Assembly (NCBI GenBank): GCA_934645125.1
Contig: CAKUDT010000122.1
Location: 1 to 5,075, forward strand
DNA: 5,075 bases
Direction of reading: 5' to 3'
Source of the DNA: an uncultured Eggerthellaceae bacterium
GTDB taxonomy: Bacteria > Actinomycetota > Coriobacteriia > Coriobacteriales > Eggerthellaceae
The notes beneath the pieces were generated by a model. The model did not search any database and was not told where the DNA came from. It was given only the letters and a program-made list of their open reading frames with translations. Below, piece by piece: positions 4,891-5,075 of the stretch (positions are counted from its first letter, which is position 1; each line of letters begins with the position of its first letter). A program made the translations under genes and the position numbers.

Positions 4891-5075
4891 CGTTTACCGG
4901 GAGTGCGAGAACGGGAGCATGAGAAACGAGCAACCGAGTGAGCAGCCCCAGCACGCTTGATCTTCCGAGCTTTCAGGTTGCGCGACAGCGAAAATGAGTG
5001 CTTAAAGCACCTTTCGGAACCATGTTGTTGAAAAAGAGGACCCAAATTCGAAGTTGTGGTAGGTTGGAAGTAGGT
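4891..5075. other. Region upstream of modD to window edge, no supported gene
   Basis: It contains the 13-bp palindrome GTGCTT-A-AAGCAC (4998-5010) and a direct repeat GTAGGT at 5059-5064 and 5070-5075, spaced 11 bp and ending exactly at the window edge. Either could be regulatory for a gene beyond the window. The short ORFs here lack credible ribosome sites or protein-like composition. Confidence 0.35.

Noticed and set aside
4248..4960. Plus-strand ORFs opposite modD
   Set aside because: Shadows of the minus-strand ModD gene; low-complexity Arg/Ser/Ala products.
4845..5045. 66-codon minus-strand ORF upstream of modD
   Set aside because: It has no clear ribosome site, has an Arg/Ser-rich composition and covers the likely modD promoter and inverted repeat.
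1..5075. CRISPR array, tRNA, rRNA, insertion sequence or attachment site
   Set aside because: No regularly spaced repeats, tRNA-like cloverleaf, transposase frame or terminal inverted repeats were seen by eye.

Overview
This is a GC-rich window (about 55-60% by eye) with tight bacterial gene organisation and clear Shine-Dalgarno sites. The gene set is the C-terminal part of a UDP-glucose 4-epimerase (GalE), an MBL-fold metal-dependent hydrolase of the UlaG/COG2220 type, a sodium:solute symporter and a ModD-type phosphoribosyltransferase homologue. This, with the codon style and a possible near-leaderless small mRNA, suggests a high-GC Gram-positive such as a gut or oral Coriobacteriia/Eggerthellales member. 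That assignment is a low-confidence inference; no marker gene is present.

Layout. (1) 1-648, plus strand: GalE, entering the window exactly at the catalytic Tyr of its YxxxK motif. (2) 1438-695, minus strand: MBL-fold hydrolase, convergent with galE across a 46-bp gap. (3) 1439-2013: a 575-bp divergent intergenic region with no conventional gene but much structure. It holds an inverted repeat (1522-1545), a candidate -10 element, an unannotated 55-codon ORF (1600-1767) built round a 48-bp tandem repeat, a strong intrinsic terminator starting inside that ORF's stop codon (1766-1798), and a further stem-loop (1906-1937) ahead of the symporter. (4) 2014-3654, plus strand: sodium:solute symporter with a GTG start. 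(5) 3655-3967: non-coding, rich in hairpins, with a long probably bidirectional terminator (3832-3871) serving the symporter and the convergent modD. (6) 4813-3968, minus strand: ModD-like protein. (7) 4814-5075: upstream region of modD with an 8-bp-arm inverted repeat and other small symmetric motifs, no convincing gene.

The genes do not form one pathway. Each intact gene looks like its own transcription unit: convergent pairs are galE/MBL and symporter/modD, and the divergent pair is MBL/symporter. The most promising candidate for something undescribed is the symporter leader at about 1583-1940: a short ORF with two in-frame 16-residue repeats and a Tyr/Phe-rich tail, whose stop codon merges with an intrinsic terminator about 215 bp before the transporter start. 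It could be a translation-controlled attenuator, a tandem RNA element, or an independent small-protein gene. The sequence alone does not decide between these.
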